Positions 46,930 through 59,378 are shown, numbered from the stretch's first letter. The stretch is DNA of 64,000 nucleotides from Syncephalis fuscata (GCA_025786725.1 JAHLTZ010000004.1:372001-436000), one strand, 5' to 3'. Numbers and translations are program-made. Notes: generated from the letters alone by a model not told the origin.

Positions 46930-49039
46930 ATACACTTCTTGCCACTTCGTATATTTCTTGTCTTAGTAAAAACAATTTATTTCGTTGTCGATACTAGTGA
47001 ATACACTATGAATAGAAGCACTTTTAAATCATAGCCATTTAATAATAGACCAACAAAGCAGCAGTCGTATTTTCTTTGTTAGCTACTAAGGAAGTGTCAT
47101 GCGGCTAAACAATAATACGACGCGACAATAAACGTTATAGCCATTGTTGTAGCATCATGTGAGCCATGACCAATCAGTATAAATTGCATCCTAAAATACC
47201 TGACCAATCAATATAAATAACAAAGTGTTGGATACACGTTATGATTGGCTAACTACGTGTTCTTTTAACCAATCCATAAGTGATTTAACACTTTAATGTG
47301 TAGAAGTCATTAATATTAAGCTATAAGCAATTGAAATAGAAGCTAAAAGATAAACTCGCACTTTCCCAATCAAGCTAACCAAGCACGATGATCACATTAG
47401 TGATTAATGGAGTGAGCACATGGCAATAAAAGATTACAAGTATTTTGTAGCTCAACTGGATGAAGTTGGAGACGGTAAACACACGGTCTATCACGAATAG
47501 AATGCACACATCCACACATACAAGTCGTACACGCGTCTGTACATGTGAGGCCACACGCGTCATACCAAACTAAGCATGATTTTATTGCTAATAATTAGCG
47601 CACTCTACAAGGTTAGCTAGATAAGAGGGAATATATGAATGGTAAGTGAGTTAGTGAGTGAGTGAGTGAATAAGTGAGTGAATGAATGAATGAATATAGA
47701 CTCCTTGTCTGATAAACATGTTTATTTGATAAAAGGTAAAGCGTGTTTATTTGATAGAATACTGTAAATTATTGGTCAAGTATCAAATGACCATGATGTG
47801 ATGTGTCCAATTATTCTATCATCATCTATGGGTGGGTGTGTGGGTGGATGAGTGAATGAATGGACATGCCCCGATTTACTTCAAAAGGCTGACTTTTACC
47901 CTCCACACACACACCTTTCTTCTTCTTCTCGTTACCATCAACACTTCGCTTGTTTCTTTTTACTGACTCTTCATCTGCTGTTACATTTGCTCTTCTCATC
48001 TAGAGACTAGTAAAGTAAGTATACAAGGTGTGGTGGTGGCGGTGTTGAAAGAGCCACGGTCATTGATGTTTATGATAAATGGGTTTACGTGGCGTGATGA
48101 CGATGGCAGGTCCAGTGTGTATCGTTATGGTGGGCGCCTTTTGCTTTGTTAGATTATGACACTTTAGTATATCATCTATTTGTTTATTAATAGCAATAGT
48201 AAGTAGTATACATAATCTATTACGCTGTTTGAATACGATGACTAGTCATTATTATAAGATGATAGTCATTATAGTCAATGGTAGCTATAGACAACTTATA
48301 CTGCTTATTATTCGTGATGACGTCTACAATCCTAATAAACAAAGCGTTTATATACAAAGATGACTTGTTATAAGCGATGACGCGTCATGCTAAGCCAATC
48401 ACTATTCTATAGTGAATAACAAAGTGATGCATGAGGGTCTGTGTATGCGCGTTAAATGAACTGCGTTGAACAAGCCGCGTGTCAATTAAGCAGGTGGCAA
48501 TAGTAGTATTGCTCAATTAAGACAAAGTATTTGTCACGTGGTAAAGCTACAGCAGGTTGTTGCCCTGGCAGCATGGTTTCCTTTGTTTGAGGCGTTACAC
48601 TGTGAGCAATAGCTACTATAGCTTTCATGTGACAAACGCTTTGTCTTTTTGATACTGGTCTCTAAGAGAAAGAGGAATAATAGCTATAGTAGTCATTGTA
48701 GTAATAATGATATAATTGTAATAACAGTATACTGTTGGTTTTAAGTAAATGTTACTTTTAATCACGTTACTGCTAATACTATTATAACATTATTGTTATG
48801 ATGATTTGTATGCAGATGAAATACATTAGCCTATAGTCTAATGGTCTGCAGGGCATCCTTGACTATGATACCACGTGATGCAACACCATGCATTGTACAT
48901 TGATGTGGATGGAAATGCTGGCCTGTCATTGGTCTAGTGTACTTTAATGATACCATAGGTGTATACCAACTGACTAACGTTTATTATTATAGCCACTTTA
49001 CATTTTTCAATAACCTTTTAACCTTTTATTTCTACCACC
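46930..49039. other. 2.1 kb intergenic region before 14-3-3; CCAAT cluster and palindromic sites
   Basis: No ORF with coding character. 47165-47275 holds two GACCAATCA-x-TATAAAT blocks plus an ATTGG and a further CCAAT within about 110 bp. 47645-47697 is a GTGA/GAAT simple repeat. TGACGTC (about 48316), TGACGCGTCA (about 48377-48386) and two CACGTG boxes (about 48536 and 48872) follow. This looks like an unusually long regulatory region for the 14-3-3 gene, or it hides a non-coding transcript. Confidence 0.5.
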
Positions 49040-50161
49040 ATGTCCTCTGTAAGTTATCAAGGTTCATTATGGCAAGCAAGACTCATTCAATGATGTTATG
49101 CAAGCTACATGGATCATATCAAGTTATATGTCGCTGAAACTAACTTTTATTACCATAATTACTATTAATAGGACCGTGAATCCCATGTCTATATGGCCAA
49201 GTTGGCCGAGCAGGCTGAGCGCTATGACGGTAAGTTATAAACAAACACTACTTTATGTAAAACAATGAAACTAATAATCTTTTGTTTCATAGAGATGGTC
49301 GATAACATGAAAGAAGTCGCCAAGCTCAGAGAAGACCTCAACGTTGAAGAGCGTAACTTGCTATCCGTTGCCTACAAGAACGTCATTGGTGCCCGTCGTG
49401 CCAGCTGGCGCATCATTTCCTCCATCGAACAGAAGGAGGAGGCCAAGGGCAATGCCAGCCATGTCGAAAGAATCAAGGAATACCGTGCCAAGGTTGAGAA
49501 GGAACTGTCCGAAGTCTGCCACGACATTCTCAACGTATTGGACGAATACCTTATCATTAAAAAGGATGATGCTGAATCATCAAGCCAAGACGAATCCCAA
49601 GTGTTCTTCTACAAGATGTACGTATACCAACCACAGTAATATTCATAGAAACATTTTGTGCTAACCGCCCATGACTTTGTTTATCGCCTATAGGAAGGGT
49701 GACTATCACCGTTATTTGGCCGAATTCACATCGGGAGATGACCGCAAGAGTGCATCTGAAGCTGCTGAGCAGGCCTACAAGGAAGCCACGTCCATTGCCC
49801 AGACCAACCTGGCACCAACCCACCCAATCCGTCTTGGTCTCGCATTGAACAACTCGGTGTTCTATTATGAGATTCTTAACTCACCACAAAAGGCTTGCGA
49901 GTTTGCCAAGCAAGCATTTGACGATGCTATTGCCGAATTGGACACGCTATCCGAGGAATCGTACAAGGACAGCACACTGATTATGCAGCTATTGCGTGAC
50001 AATCTAACTCTCTGGACATCGGACATGCAAGACAGTACGTATAACTAGGATGAAGGTGCATTGTATAATGTATTTACTAATCGTTTTTCTACTTTTTTAC
50101 CATAGATGACACACCTGCTGATGCTAAGGACACAGAGGAAGCCGACAAGGATGATGCTTAA
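49040..50161 (+). CDS. BMH1: 14-3-3 protein
   Basis: Phosphoserine/phosphothreonine-binding dimeric adaptor. Exons: 49040-49048 (9 nt, Met-Ser-Ser), 49172-49229, 49293-49617, 49694-50034 and 50106-50161. The protein reads [22 protein letters not shown], then [35 protein letters not shown], the binding-groove helices with [16 protein letters not shown], and the signature [19 protein letters not shown]. The C-terminal acidic tail ends in EEADKDDA. Arg pairs of the phosphate pocket are present (GARRASWR and YHRY). Codon use is GC-richer at third positions than most neighbours, as expected for high expression. The first exon carries only three codons. Confidence 0.97.
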
Positions 50162-50560
50162 ATGAAGCAGCACACTATGTGCGTTTAACGTTTGCTTTAT
50201 TCACTTATTTCGATGTGTTGAGGTGTACTTCATGATCCACCAAAGCAACAATGTCTTTTACGTACATATGATTTGTGTTTAATACATGTTTAAATGTGTG
50301 TGTGTGTGTGTCTATTTGATTAATTATTATTAGTAGTAACATTAATGTATAAGTTATTTTATTAATTGAGTACAGAATTCAAAGGCAGAAGCTAAATATA
50401 ATAGGAGTACAATAAATAACACTTATGAAAAATAACAGTGCTGCATCATTAATAATGGCAATCCAATGACTACATTTAATAATATTTGCTCTATTAAACA
50501 TAGAGTTAGGTGGTAAGAAATACCAATAGTTAACTATTTAACTATATTGTGATTTTGATG

Positions 50561-50685
50561 CCAAATGACTAACTTTAACAACAATCAATCTATTGAACAT
50601 GATGATGGATGGTAAACAATATAGTTTAAATACTCAATATTATAGATTCGTTATCCAGTATGCATATATACTCTATTCGCATATA
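50561..50685 (+). repeat. Dispersed AT-rich element, copy A
   Basis: Contains the block TTGAACATGATGATGGATGG and, after about 45 bp, ATCCAGTATGCATATA. The same order is found at 60340-60465 and, inverted, at 51011-51130. A MITE-like non-autonomous element is the simplest reading. Confidence 0.65.
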
Positions 50686-51010
50686 GCATTCTACGATATA
50701 CTAAACACATTCTATTGTTTATATGTTCCAATACACCTTATTCAGTTCATTCATTGCACTATATGCACTATAACTTTAATATCGTTTTATATACTTTCTT
50801 ACCCTATATTTAGCATTTCTATATATTCTATACTCACATGGCCTTGCTTTATTCAAACTGTTTTTGTTTTTGTTTTAGCTTTATTATTAATAAATATCAA
50901 TTTATTTACCCTATTTATTTAGCAAACTATATTTAATTGGAATCTATAACAATATGATGTATTCAGTATAGCATAAAATGATATGCAATGGTAAAAATAT
51001 ATAATTAAAA

Positions 51011-51130
51011 GTATATATGCATACTGGATAATGAATCTACAATGATGAGTATTTTAAACTTTGATGTCATTCATCACCCACCATCATGTTTAATAGATTG
51101 ATTGTTATTAAATTCAATTATTTGACCATT
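51011..51130 (-). repeat. Dispersed AT-rich element, inverted copy
   Basis: The reverse complement contains TTAAACATGATGGTGGGTGA and ATCCAGTATGCATATA with the same spacing as the copy at 50561-50685. Together with it, this forms a fold-back structure enclosing about 325 bp. Confidence 0.65.
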
Positions 51131-51540
51131 AAACAAACAATAAATATGATGATGTAATAATTAAATAAAACTCACCACCTAGCTCCATCTTTAATAATAA
51201 TAAATTTAGTTTAATTACGCGAATAATATTAAAGTAGTCAGTTAATACCAAACTGTACTGAATAATTAATGAATTGTTAATAAAAGACAAAGGCATATAT
51301 AATTACTATAATTTGATGTGACTAAGAAAAAGGAAATGATTGGACATCTATCTACGAATGCGGCTTCTAAACTGTTAGACGGGACTCTCTTTCTTTCACT
51401 TGCATTTACCTTGCAGTATTTGTCGTCTATTTCAAGCATTCTTGCCAATAAGCATCTCCCCCTATTATCGAGTCTTTATTTGGAATACAGATCGCAACAG
51501 TCTTAGCTATGCTGCAGCTCATCAGAAAGTCACGGCATCA

Positions 51541-53962
51541 ATGGCGACTGTTGCTGGTGTATTTGTTACTATTAGTATTATTGTCGGCATCATTGACCGG
51601 TAAGTACCGGTTAAATAGTCTATATTCTACGGGAATGGCCATAAGCTCGTACATAATACCTAATTACTAATACGCCACTATTGGTATGGTTGTTAGTGAC
51701 GGCTGAACCTGTATGTGCTGCGTTAAAAACGCCATCCACGTTATGTCCGGACATTACGTTTAATACAACGGTAACCGATGCAAGTGCCACTGACAAAACA
51801 ATCAAAGGTAGTTTTAAAACAACAATAAACAAATCGATACATTTACTTATTGAATATAACGCTAATTTGCAGATTTATTGGATAAGATCAGTCGTGAAGG
51901 AGCTGGAAGCGCAGGCGCTGATTGCTTTCTGTCCATCCGTCGTACGCTTTGTCTTACACATTATCGCAAATGTGACCCAGCAGCCAATGCAACACTAACG
52001 CCCGTTTGCACTAGTGTTCGGTAAGTTTACCAGCGAGTATATGGTATGGAACTGTCAAATATTGACCATCAGTAGAAAACATGTATTTGAAGTCTGTGCT
52101 AAAGGTGGCGCATTTGCTGACACCACGGTGATCAAGGCCAATCTAGATGATAAGGCTTTTGGCGACGATAAAGATTGTATTGCTTTGGCAGTTGGCACAA
52201 ATGCTGTGGATGCAAAACCAGTCAACGCATCAGCGACAAAGACCAGTGAACCAGCACCGACTTCAGCTGTGCCTCTACGTACCTGTTCTCTATTCGATAT
52301 GGCTGCAAGCTACAAAGACCATTGTGCACAGCAGCACACACGTACGCTACTACTTCAGAAAAAGCTAAACACCAATTGTAATGATACTAATGTACTTGCT
52401 AAGACGGAACGCACTTTGCTTTGTCCATGTAGTTCCAATATGATGCGTAATTACACCTCGCCATGTGCCAAAGATGGAAAACAAATGGTTATTTCATATC
52501 AGCCTGATATACGTAATCAGCATTGTGACCGTCAATTAGCAATTCCACAACCTTTCAATGCTACATGTTCTTTCCAAGATGATCTGTGGGATGTTAGTAA
52601 TGGCGTTTATCGTGATTTTCGCGATATTCGATGGTCCATGCGTACTGGATGTGCACCAAACCATTGTTTCAACAAGAAAGGCAAAGATACACGCAAAAAG
52701 CATGATCCAGATTGCGCTATATCTCCAGAAGGCTGTAAAAAGTAAGTGCAAATAAACGCGTAGTTAATTTATAAATATTAATCAATGATTCGTTTATTAG
52801 TTGGCGTGTCACTAAAACTGGTGCACATATTGACGCACTGAACTCCAATTTAACTTCATTTTTAGAATTTGAAATATCTTCTTTGGTAATAATGATTTAT
52901 CTATTGCTATATTGAATTCATTCTAACTATTGATAATATCTAGGATACGGTCATGAATCCAGCTGTAATATTTACCTTTAATGTATCGACAAATATACCT
53001 ATTGACGTGGGTCTACGCGCCAAACTCGACGGCGTTGAACGTATGCCGCTTGTAAGCAATCAAACCAATATTACAGGTTATGAAATTGCATTAGTCCCCG
53101 GCAAAAAGCATCAAATTCGCTGGGAATGGCTAGGATTAGATGGTCACCAAGGCAATGCTAGTATTCATGAAATTGCCTTACGTGATACATTTGCAGAGAT
53201 TAATACTAGGCCTTCGATGCCACATAAGCCAACTCTTTCGTCCAGTGCTTCACCGCCTATATCGACTACTACGCCTATCGGCAATAATACAGTCAAGGCG
53301 GCTGCTAATTCTACCGATAATAAGCAAGAGCAGTTAAAACTTAATAATAATAATAGTAATACAACAAATAATACAAACAGTACCAATATAACACTGGCCG
53401 ACCAGACAGCTGTAGTTACACTGAATTCGTCTGAACTTTCTTCCAATATTAACCATCAACCAACACGACATCAATCGTCGAATGTCACAACTGCACAAAA
53501 GCCACAAAATCCATTTACAGTGGCTAATGTAGTCAGCGTGGCAAATGCAGAAAATGCCACTGCGGAAACGATTGACGAAGTTGCCGTATCACGTCGGTTT
53601 TCTGGCGGTGTATTTGTCACAACGCTATTTATTATATTTGCTGTTATTATTAGCAGTTTATTTTTATGGAGAAAAAAAATGGGCCACTATCTAGGTATTG
53701 CTAACTTAGTTAATCGATGGCTACAAAGGCGATATGCGGTTGTTCCAACTGCCGAATCGCTATCGCCACAGCCGGCAAAAAACGTGGACGACCAGGATGC
53801 GCAATTTGAAATGAATCATTTTCAAGTGATTGATGTAAGTAGCTGATTTAAAATGGTATTAACTAGGCAACTTAACCAATATAACTACTTTAGGATGAGG
53901 ATATTTTAGAGTTTGGTTCGTTAAAGGATCATCTGTCTGATGATGATGATACGGTTGTTTAA
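51541..53962 (+). CDS. Type I membrane protein with Cys-rich ectodomain, function unknown
   Basis: Likely start at 51541 (MATVAGVFVTISIIVGIID), a signal peptide. Clear exons follow: about 51695-51808, about 51874-52019, 52076-52741, 52801-52885, 52944-53834 and 53894-53962. The ectodomain is Cys-rich (PVCAALKTPSTLCPDITF, a LCLTHYRKCDP segment that recalls Frizzled-type CRDs, LLCPCSS, GCAPNHCF) with many N-glycosylation sequons in a Thr/Asn/Ser-rich stalk (53230-53560). One TM helix follows (GGVFVTTLFIIFAVIISSLFLW), then a basic stop-transfer and an about 80-residue acidic cytosolic tail (DHLSDDDDTVV). The splice joining the signal exon to the next exon is not in phase as I read it, so the 5' end is provisional. 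Function is unknown; a surface receptor or adhesin is possible. Confidence 0.7.
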
Positions 53963-54310
53963 TCATTTGCAACCATATCAGCAACATTTGATAAATATAT
54001 TCAACTAATTACAATTAATTATCTATTTAAATACCGATTAAGGATTAATGGTTCATGAGATATCAGCATAAACTTTTTTATTTAATCCTGTTAACAACAA
54101 CAATGACAAGTAGATATAGATAACACCAAAAAATATTGGGTTTTTTTAACTTTTGACAAAAACAATGCGTAGCATTATACATAGTTATAGGTAGATGTGC
54201 ACGCAATTATACTAATAGTTGGAACTGTTTCTTATATATTCTACTATTGGCTACTGTTATTATAAAATAAAATAAAATAAAATTTAATAATCCAATAAAT
54301 TGTAAATGGA
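53963..54310. other. Convergent 3' ends, membrane protein / HEM25
   Basis: 348 bp AT-rich spacer with AATAAA-like signals (54259-54275 contains a repeated AAAATAAAAT). Nothing else seen. Confidence 0.6.
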
Positions 54311-55630
54311 CTAGTGCTGTCTAGATGATTGCCATTGTGACCACCGTCGAACAGTCTCTTCGTAGACGGTCCATGTTAATGCAGAGCTTACAGCTTTACG
54401 TGAGATGCGCAATATTAGACCATCAAAGAATCCACGCCAGCCTTCTTGCTAATAATTGTATTATTATTATTATTAATGAATTTGTTGTTTAGCAGCCATT
54501 TATATCAACCTACTTGAAGGATTAACTGGGTAGCGGACCAGGCATTACGGTAAACATCCGGTTGTACTTGTACTCGTGTTTTTACCAAATCAAATGGTTG
54601 CGTAATTGTTGTTGCCAACAATCCAGCCGCCATTCCTGGTATTTGTTATAGCTATTAGCTTAATCTACATTGTCGCCAATACTGGCAGCTATTTACCTGA
54701 TATCAAGTTATTGGCCGAAATAGATAGCCTATTTCGTTCTATTTATATATTAATATTTGTCTTTTGCTATATTTAAAATGGAAAAAAAAGTTGTACACCA
54801 TACCTGTATTAAATACATTCGATTTACTACCTTCGTAGAAAAAAAGAAATAGACCTGCATACGGAGCATCGCGCAATGCTGTGACACCAAATCCTAGAAA
54901 TAACCCTGGGTATATTATAAAATTATCAATTATATTAGATATCCAGATTATGCCACAAGCTTACCGCGTACACCTTCACGGCTAGCAATATGCCGAAATG
55001 CTTGCCATAGATTACGATAGGCAAACGTACTACTCTACTTAATAATAATAATAATAATAATAATAATATGTTTATCATTAATTATTAATTTATAAATAAT
55101 AGTACATTACCTCGAAACGGGCCTTGGCCACAGTTAAGGGCATTACAGCCATACCAGCAAGTATTCGAGCTGTTGCACCAATAACTAAATGTTCTGTAGG
55201 TGTTAATACAGTGCTGGACTTTTGATATCGCCAACGAGTACGTAAATTTTCAATAATTGCAAAATAAAATGCTTGGCCAGGTACATTTCTAATTCACGAT
55301 TATTATCATGATTATTACTATCACATAGCTATTTCTCTACCGTGCTAGTGTTGGTATAGTACCGCGCCATAGTCCAAATACGCCATTGTGCTTAATGACC
55401 GTATGTATCTCATGCCATATCCGACTTTCTTTATGCAATAAATTGCTAGGATGCGTTGTTTGCTGTCGCTGCTGTTGTAGACGTGTTTTTAATAAATCCA
55501 GTGGTTGTAATAATATGCACGTCGCTACGCCGGATAAACCACCTGCTGTAAAGTAGGATGGACCTTTTGTCTTTTCTACGACACGACCGTTGCCAGCAGA
55601 TGAGACGACCAATGAAGTAGAACTGGTCAT
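54311..55630 (-). CDS. HEM25: Mitochondrial carrier, Hem25/SLC25A38 type
   Basis: SLC25 carrier with three repeats. Repeat 1: [27 protein letters not shown] (PxDxxKT-type motif) and [15 protein letters not shown]. Repeat 2: [22 protein letters not shown] and [29 protein letters not shown]. Repeat 3: [54 protein letters not shown]. The [14 protein letters not shown] and ALTWTVYEE blocks point to the glycine importer branch that supplies heme synthesis. Several introns; the start at 55630 (MTSSTSL) has an upstream in-frame ATG at 55636. Inner mitochondrial membrane. No breaks seen. Confidence 0.88.
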
Positions 55631-55636
55631 GCACAC

Positions 55637-56287
55637 GTAATGAATTGTTTTTGTAACAAAAGTAATGGTCGACTGGAGTGGAAAGAAGAAAGAATAATAT
55701 TTTGTTATTTAATTAATTGCCATTGCTATTATACTAATATTAAACAATTTAGTAATAATTTAATGTAATTTGGTGGCCAAATGACTACATTTAATAATAT
55801 TCATACATTTAAATTGAATATTCTTTCCATTGAACAGAATGGATGGTGAGTGACATTAAATATCAAATTATAATGCTTTGAATACTTTACAGCAACAATA
55901 ATATGGATTAACATTTATTTATTATATTTTATTGTAAGTAACAGAAATACTATTTAATATCTATTTTAATATTAAGAATAGTGCAAATTAATCAAGACTG
56001 ATCGATTTACTTTTCAATATTAAAAACTGACCGACGGTTTATTTGAGCTATGGAACTTTTTGTTCTTCATACACTAACGAATAAAGAAATTGGTTAAATA
56101 TATTGAAACACGCAAACAGGGTGCAATAACTAGTATGACGTGTATATGCTTGCTGTTGTTTCGTGTAACAATTGCACCGTATAAGACCGATACCCAACGC
56201 CTTTTGCCTTTTAAATCTTTTTCAACACTTCTGTCGTCGTTTTATTTAAAACGTATCCTTGTTGGAAATACATCTATTCTGATTATT
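55637..56287. promoter_or_regulatory. Divergent spacer HEM25 / DAK1
   Basis: 651 bp. Holds a partial copy of the dispersed element at about 55770-55890 and the promoters of both neighbours. An ORF at 56090-56326 overlaps the DAK1 first exon in another frame and is not called. Confidence 0.55.
55770..55890 (+). repeat. Dispersed AT-rich element, diverged copy
   Basis: Shares CCAAATGACTACATTTAATA with the stretch near 50460 and CATTGAACAGAATGGATGGTG with the copies at 50561 and 60340. It lacks the TGCATATA end. Confidence 0.55.
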
Positions 56288-58687
56288 ATGGCATCAGTAG
56301 ATAGCAAAGGTATGCTTGATGTATAACATGATGTTGTCTATACTGATGTTTATATTGTGTATATACAGCTGCTTCTCAAAAGCATATCATTAACAAACGG
56401 GAAAAGGTAGATTTAAACAATGGCAAACGCACGCATCAATGTATTAAGCAATAAGTAGCTAGTTGATGAGGCCATTCATGGTTATGTTTTAGCTCATCCG
56501 CACTTACAACTTGTGAAACAGCACAAAAGTAAGAATCAACGATTTTATTGATAATCACAAATAGCATCACTGATAAAACATTAGTTGTTATTTGTCGAGA
56601 TATTGATTCTGTACGAGAAAAACAAGTAACGGTTATTTCCGGCGGTAAGTGATATAATTTGTGTTTTAAACTGCGTTGTGCCGAAGACAACTGTAACTGA
56701 TATCAACAATCATTTTAGGTGGCGCGGGTCATGAACCAACAGCTATAGGCTATGTTGGCAATGGCATGCTAAGTGCTGCAGTTAGTGGTAATCTATTTGC
56801 ATCCCCTTCTCCGCGACAAATATTAGCGGCTATTCGTCTGTGCCAATCGCCTCATGGCACGCTGCTAGTGGTAAAGAACTACACAGGAGATGTGTTGAAT
56901 TTTGGTCTAGCACGTGAGCGTGCTGTCGCCGAAGGCATTCGTGTTGAGATGGTTGTAGTGGGCGACGATTGTGCCGTTGGCAAGGCAAAGGGCGGCCTGG
57001 TAGGAAGACGAGGGCTTGCAGGTGCGATAGTGGTCCATAAGATTGTTGGTGCGCTTGCTGCTCGCGGGTCAGTGTTTTTAGCTGCAACATGTTTCAATAA
57101 TTTATATTTTGCTATGTAGTGAACTGTTAGACACCATCCTAGCTACAGCAAAAAATGTTATATCCAATTTAAGCACGGTAGGAGTTGCGCTAGAGCCGTG
57201 TTATGTTCCGGGTGCCGACAACTCAAACGTAAGAAAGCTAAAGCCAAATGAAATCGAGCTTGGTATGGGTATGTGCTGTTAAATAAAAGTAAGACGGTCA
57301 TTAGTGCTGATTGCAATTAAAGGTATTCACGGTGAACCTGGCTGCGAAGTAATCCCTTTACTTCCATCGCGCCAACTTGCCCAGCGTATGCTGGCAATGG
57401 TGACGGCAACCGAGGAAACTGATTCTGATCGTGCATTTGTATCGTGGTCTAAAGAAAATAAGGATAGTGTTGTAGTGCTTGTTAATAACTTGGGAGGCAC
57501 TTCGGTACTAGAGTTATCTGCTTTTACCAACGATGTTGTGGAACTGGCTGGTAAGCGGCAGCTGATAGTTAAAGCAGCAGTGTACGCTTTATTGAATTTT
57601 AGCTAGAACAAAAAGGATTGTCGGTAAAAAGAATTTATAGTGGGCCTATAATAACGGCACTTAATACACCTGGAGTCTCAATCACCTTATTCCGGCTGGG
57701 AGATTCAAATAGCGAAGCGCAGCTACTTGGCCTTTTGGATGCTCCTAATCATGCCACTGGCTGGCTGCACGCAGCTGGATATAACAAAAACGTGCTGTAC
57801 AGCTTTACTGATAGTTCCAAAAATACAAAGGTTGTCGATAACAACGGTAAGAATGCAGATATGTGCATCGGTAGTTTAATAATCGTGAAAAAGTTGGAGA
57901 TAATCCGCTAATTGCAAAGGTCATTCGAAAAGCATGCGAATCTGTTATCAACGCGGAACCAGAGATCACTCGTTTGGATACAATTACAGGAGACGGCGAC
58001 TGTGGTCATACACTGAAAAGTGGCGCCAATGGTAGGTTTAAATTCATTAATAACGCATATTAACCGTTACATTGATCAGCCATCCTATCGGCACTTGATG
58101 CCAGTACTCTGTCTCTTGCTCCTTTGGATAAACTTGCCATTGGCATTGCCGATATACTCGAGGATTCAATGGGTGGCACATCAGGGGCACTGTATTGGTA
58201 ACTAAAATTATTGCGTTGTATAAAAGTTTTAATCAAACATACCATTGTCCATAACTTTATTTAGTATATATTTCAATGCGCTGGCAGCATATTTTGCATC
58301 ATCTACTACATCTGATAAAAAATCATGGCAATCAGCAGCTAGTGTAAGTATTGGCGGCAGCCAATGTGGCCATGTCTAGTATGCTAACACAGATAAATAC
58401 AAAAGGTGGCTTTGCAACAACTCCAGCGCTATACAGCTGCTAGAAAAGGCGATCGTACAATGTTAGACGCGTTGATACCATTTGTCGAAGAGTTTGACCA
58501 AGGAGCAACACTATCTAAGGCAGTTGATGCAGCTCGTCAAGGCATGGATGCAACTATAACGATGCAGCCAAAATTGGGCCGCGCTACATATGTAGGAAAT
58601 TTGGAGCACGTGAATGAAGTTGATGCCGGGGCATACGGTGTCGTTAGCATTTTAGACGGATTGCAATCTGCTCTTGCAGACTTGTAA
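56288..58687 (+). CDS. DAK1: Dihydroxyacetone (glycerone) kinase, DhaK-DhaL fusion
   Basis: ATP-dependent kinase of glycerol/methanol metabolism and dihydroxyacetone detoxification, cytosolic. Exons: 56288-56309, 56369-56406, 56459-56528, 56585-56644, 56719-57067, 57120-57268, 57323-57550, 57607-57846, 57894-58031, 58080-58197, about 58265-58343 and 58406-58687, all phases agreeing. The N-terminal DhaK has [31 protein letters not shown], and the IHGEPGCE motif whose His binds the substrate covalently. The C-terminal DhaL has [14 protein letters not shown] (Mg-ATP binding), [26 protein letters not shown], and [15 protein letters not shown]. Full length and intact. The very short first exon (22 nt) and one 38-nt exon are typical of this genome. 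Confidence 0.95.
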
Positions 58688-58829
58688 TTGCCGTATTACG
58701 TGTTTTGGGGATATAATCTAGCCAAATTATTAATTAGTTCGAGAATTGATTGAACATTGCAATGCAATAATAAAAAAATACTCTGTCCTATGCACCTGTG
58801 TCAATAATGTATACAAAGATGAAAGGACT

Positions 58830-59168
58830 CTACCTGTTTATTGGTTTGAGGGCAATTATATCACGTTTCATGGATGGAGCTGTACCAAGTTGAGACCAAT
58901 CGCATGGTTCGGTTGATAACTCCGCTGTAAGAGTTTGAAATAAATCTTGTTTACAATGCCATTTTTGCAGCATTGCATAACAGCAGTCACTGCTTGAATG
59001 TAAACTGCAGCCTGCAATCATATGGTTCAATTGACTAAACTCCGCTGTAAGAGTTTGAAATAAATCTAGTTTTTCATACCATTTTTGTAACATTGCATGG
59101 CAGCAGTCACTGTACGAATGTACACAGTTGTCTGCAGAGTATTGTTTCAGCATCATACCCGACATCAT
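58830..59168 (-). CDS. Small Cys-rich protein with an internal duplication, hypothetical
   Basis: 112-residue ORF from the ATG at 59168. It contains two copies of a 39-residue unit (117-bp period at DNA level: roughly 58911-59000 and 59031-59120) with S-D-C-C-x-A-M-L-Q-K-W and D-L-F-Q-T-L-T-A-E motifs. About nine cysteines. No signal peptide is visible in this frame, and no family is recognised. The open frame across both repeat copies, despite synonymous and non-synonymous differences, favours real coding. It overlaps the promoter region of the plus-strand secreted gene, which weakens the case. Confidence 0.4.
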   Translation of the reverse strand: MMSGMMLKQYSADNCVHSYSDCCHAMLQKWYEKLDLFQTLTAEFSQLNHMIAGCSLHSSSDCCYAMLQKWHCKQDLFQTLTAELSTEPCDWSQLGTAPSMKRDIIALKPINR

Positions 59169-59199
59169 GTTTTCAACGTGCAACGATATAGTAACTTGG

Positions 59200-59320
59200 T
59201 ATATAAAGCAGCTTCTATTTGGTGTCGAAATTAAATTATCACCACACTCAACAGATTCAGTCTACTTAACAACTTTCGTACTTACACAACAATAGCACCG
59301 AGCAAGCGCAGGCACTTCTC
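59200..59320 (+). promoter_or_regulatory. TATA box and shared leader motif of the Gly-rich secreted gene
   Basis: TATATAAAG at 59200-59208, then a leader with CGAGCAAGCGCAGGCACTTC at about 59299-59318. The same arrangement (TATATAAG at 63167, CGAGTAAGCGCAGGTCCTTC at about 63254) precedes the gene at 63331, with similar spacing to the ATG (80 and 77 bp). Confidence 0.7.
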
Positions 59321-59378
59321 ATATTTACAACATTTTAGTTTATTTTATTTAAACAAATTATATATCTAAGAATTCAAC

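Larger units (their letters stand above)
50162..51540. other. 1.4 kb intergenic region containing an inverted pair of a dispersed repeat
   Basis: AT-rich. Copies of a dispersed element lie at about 50457-50530, 50561-50685 and, inverted, 51011-51130. The ORF at 50593-50922 lies inside this element and is not a gene. The last 200 bp precede the membrane-protein gene and may contain its 5' exon. Confidence 0.6.
58688..59378. promoter_or_regulatory. DAK1 3' flank and promoter of the Gly-rich secreted gene
   Basis: Contains the small minus-strand Cys-rich ORF (58830-59168, separate entry), a TATATAAAG box at 59200-59208 and a leader with the motif shared with the gene at 63331 (59299-59320). Confidence 0.7.

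Noticed and set aside
50593-50922. 109-residue hydrophobic ORF
   Set aside because: Begins inside a dispersed AT-rich element and consists of AT-rich codons giving Ile/Tyr/Phe; no homologous ORF in the other element copies.
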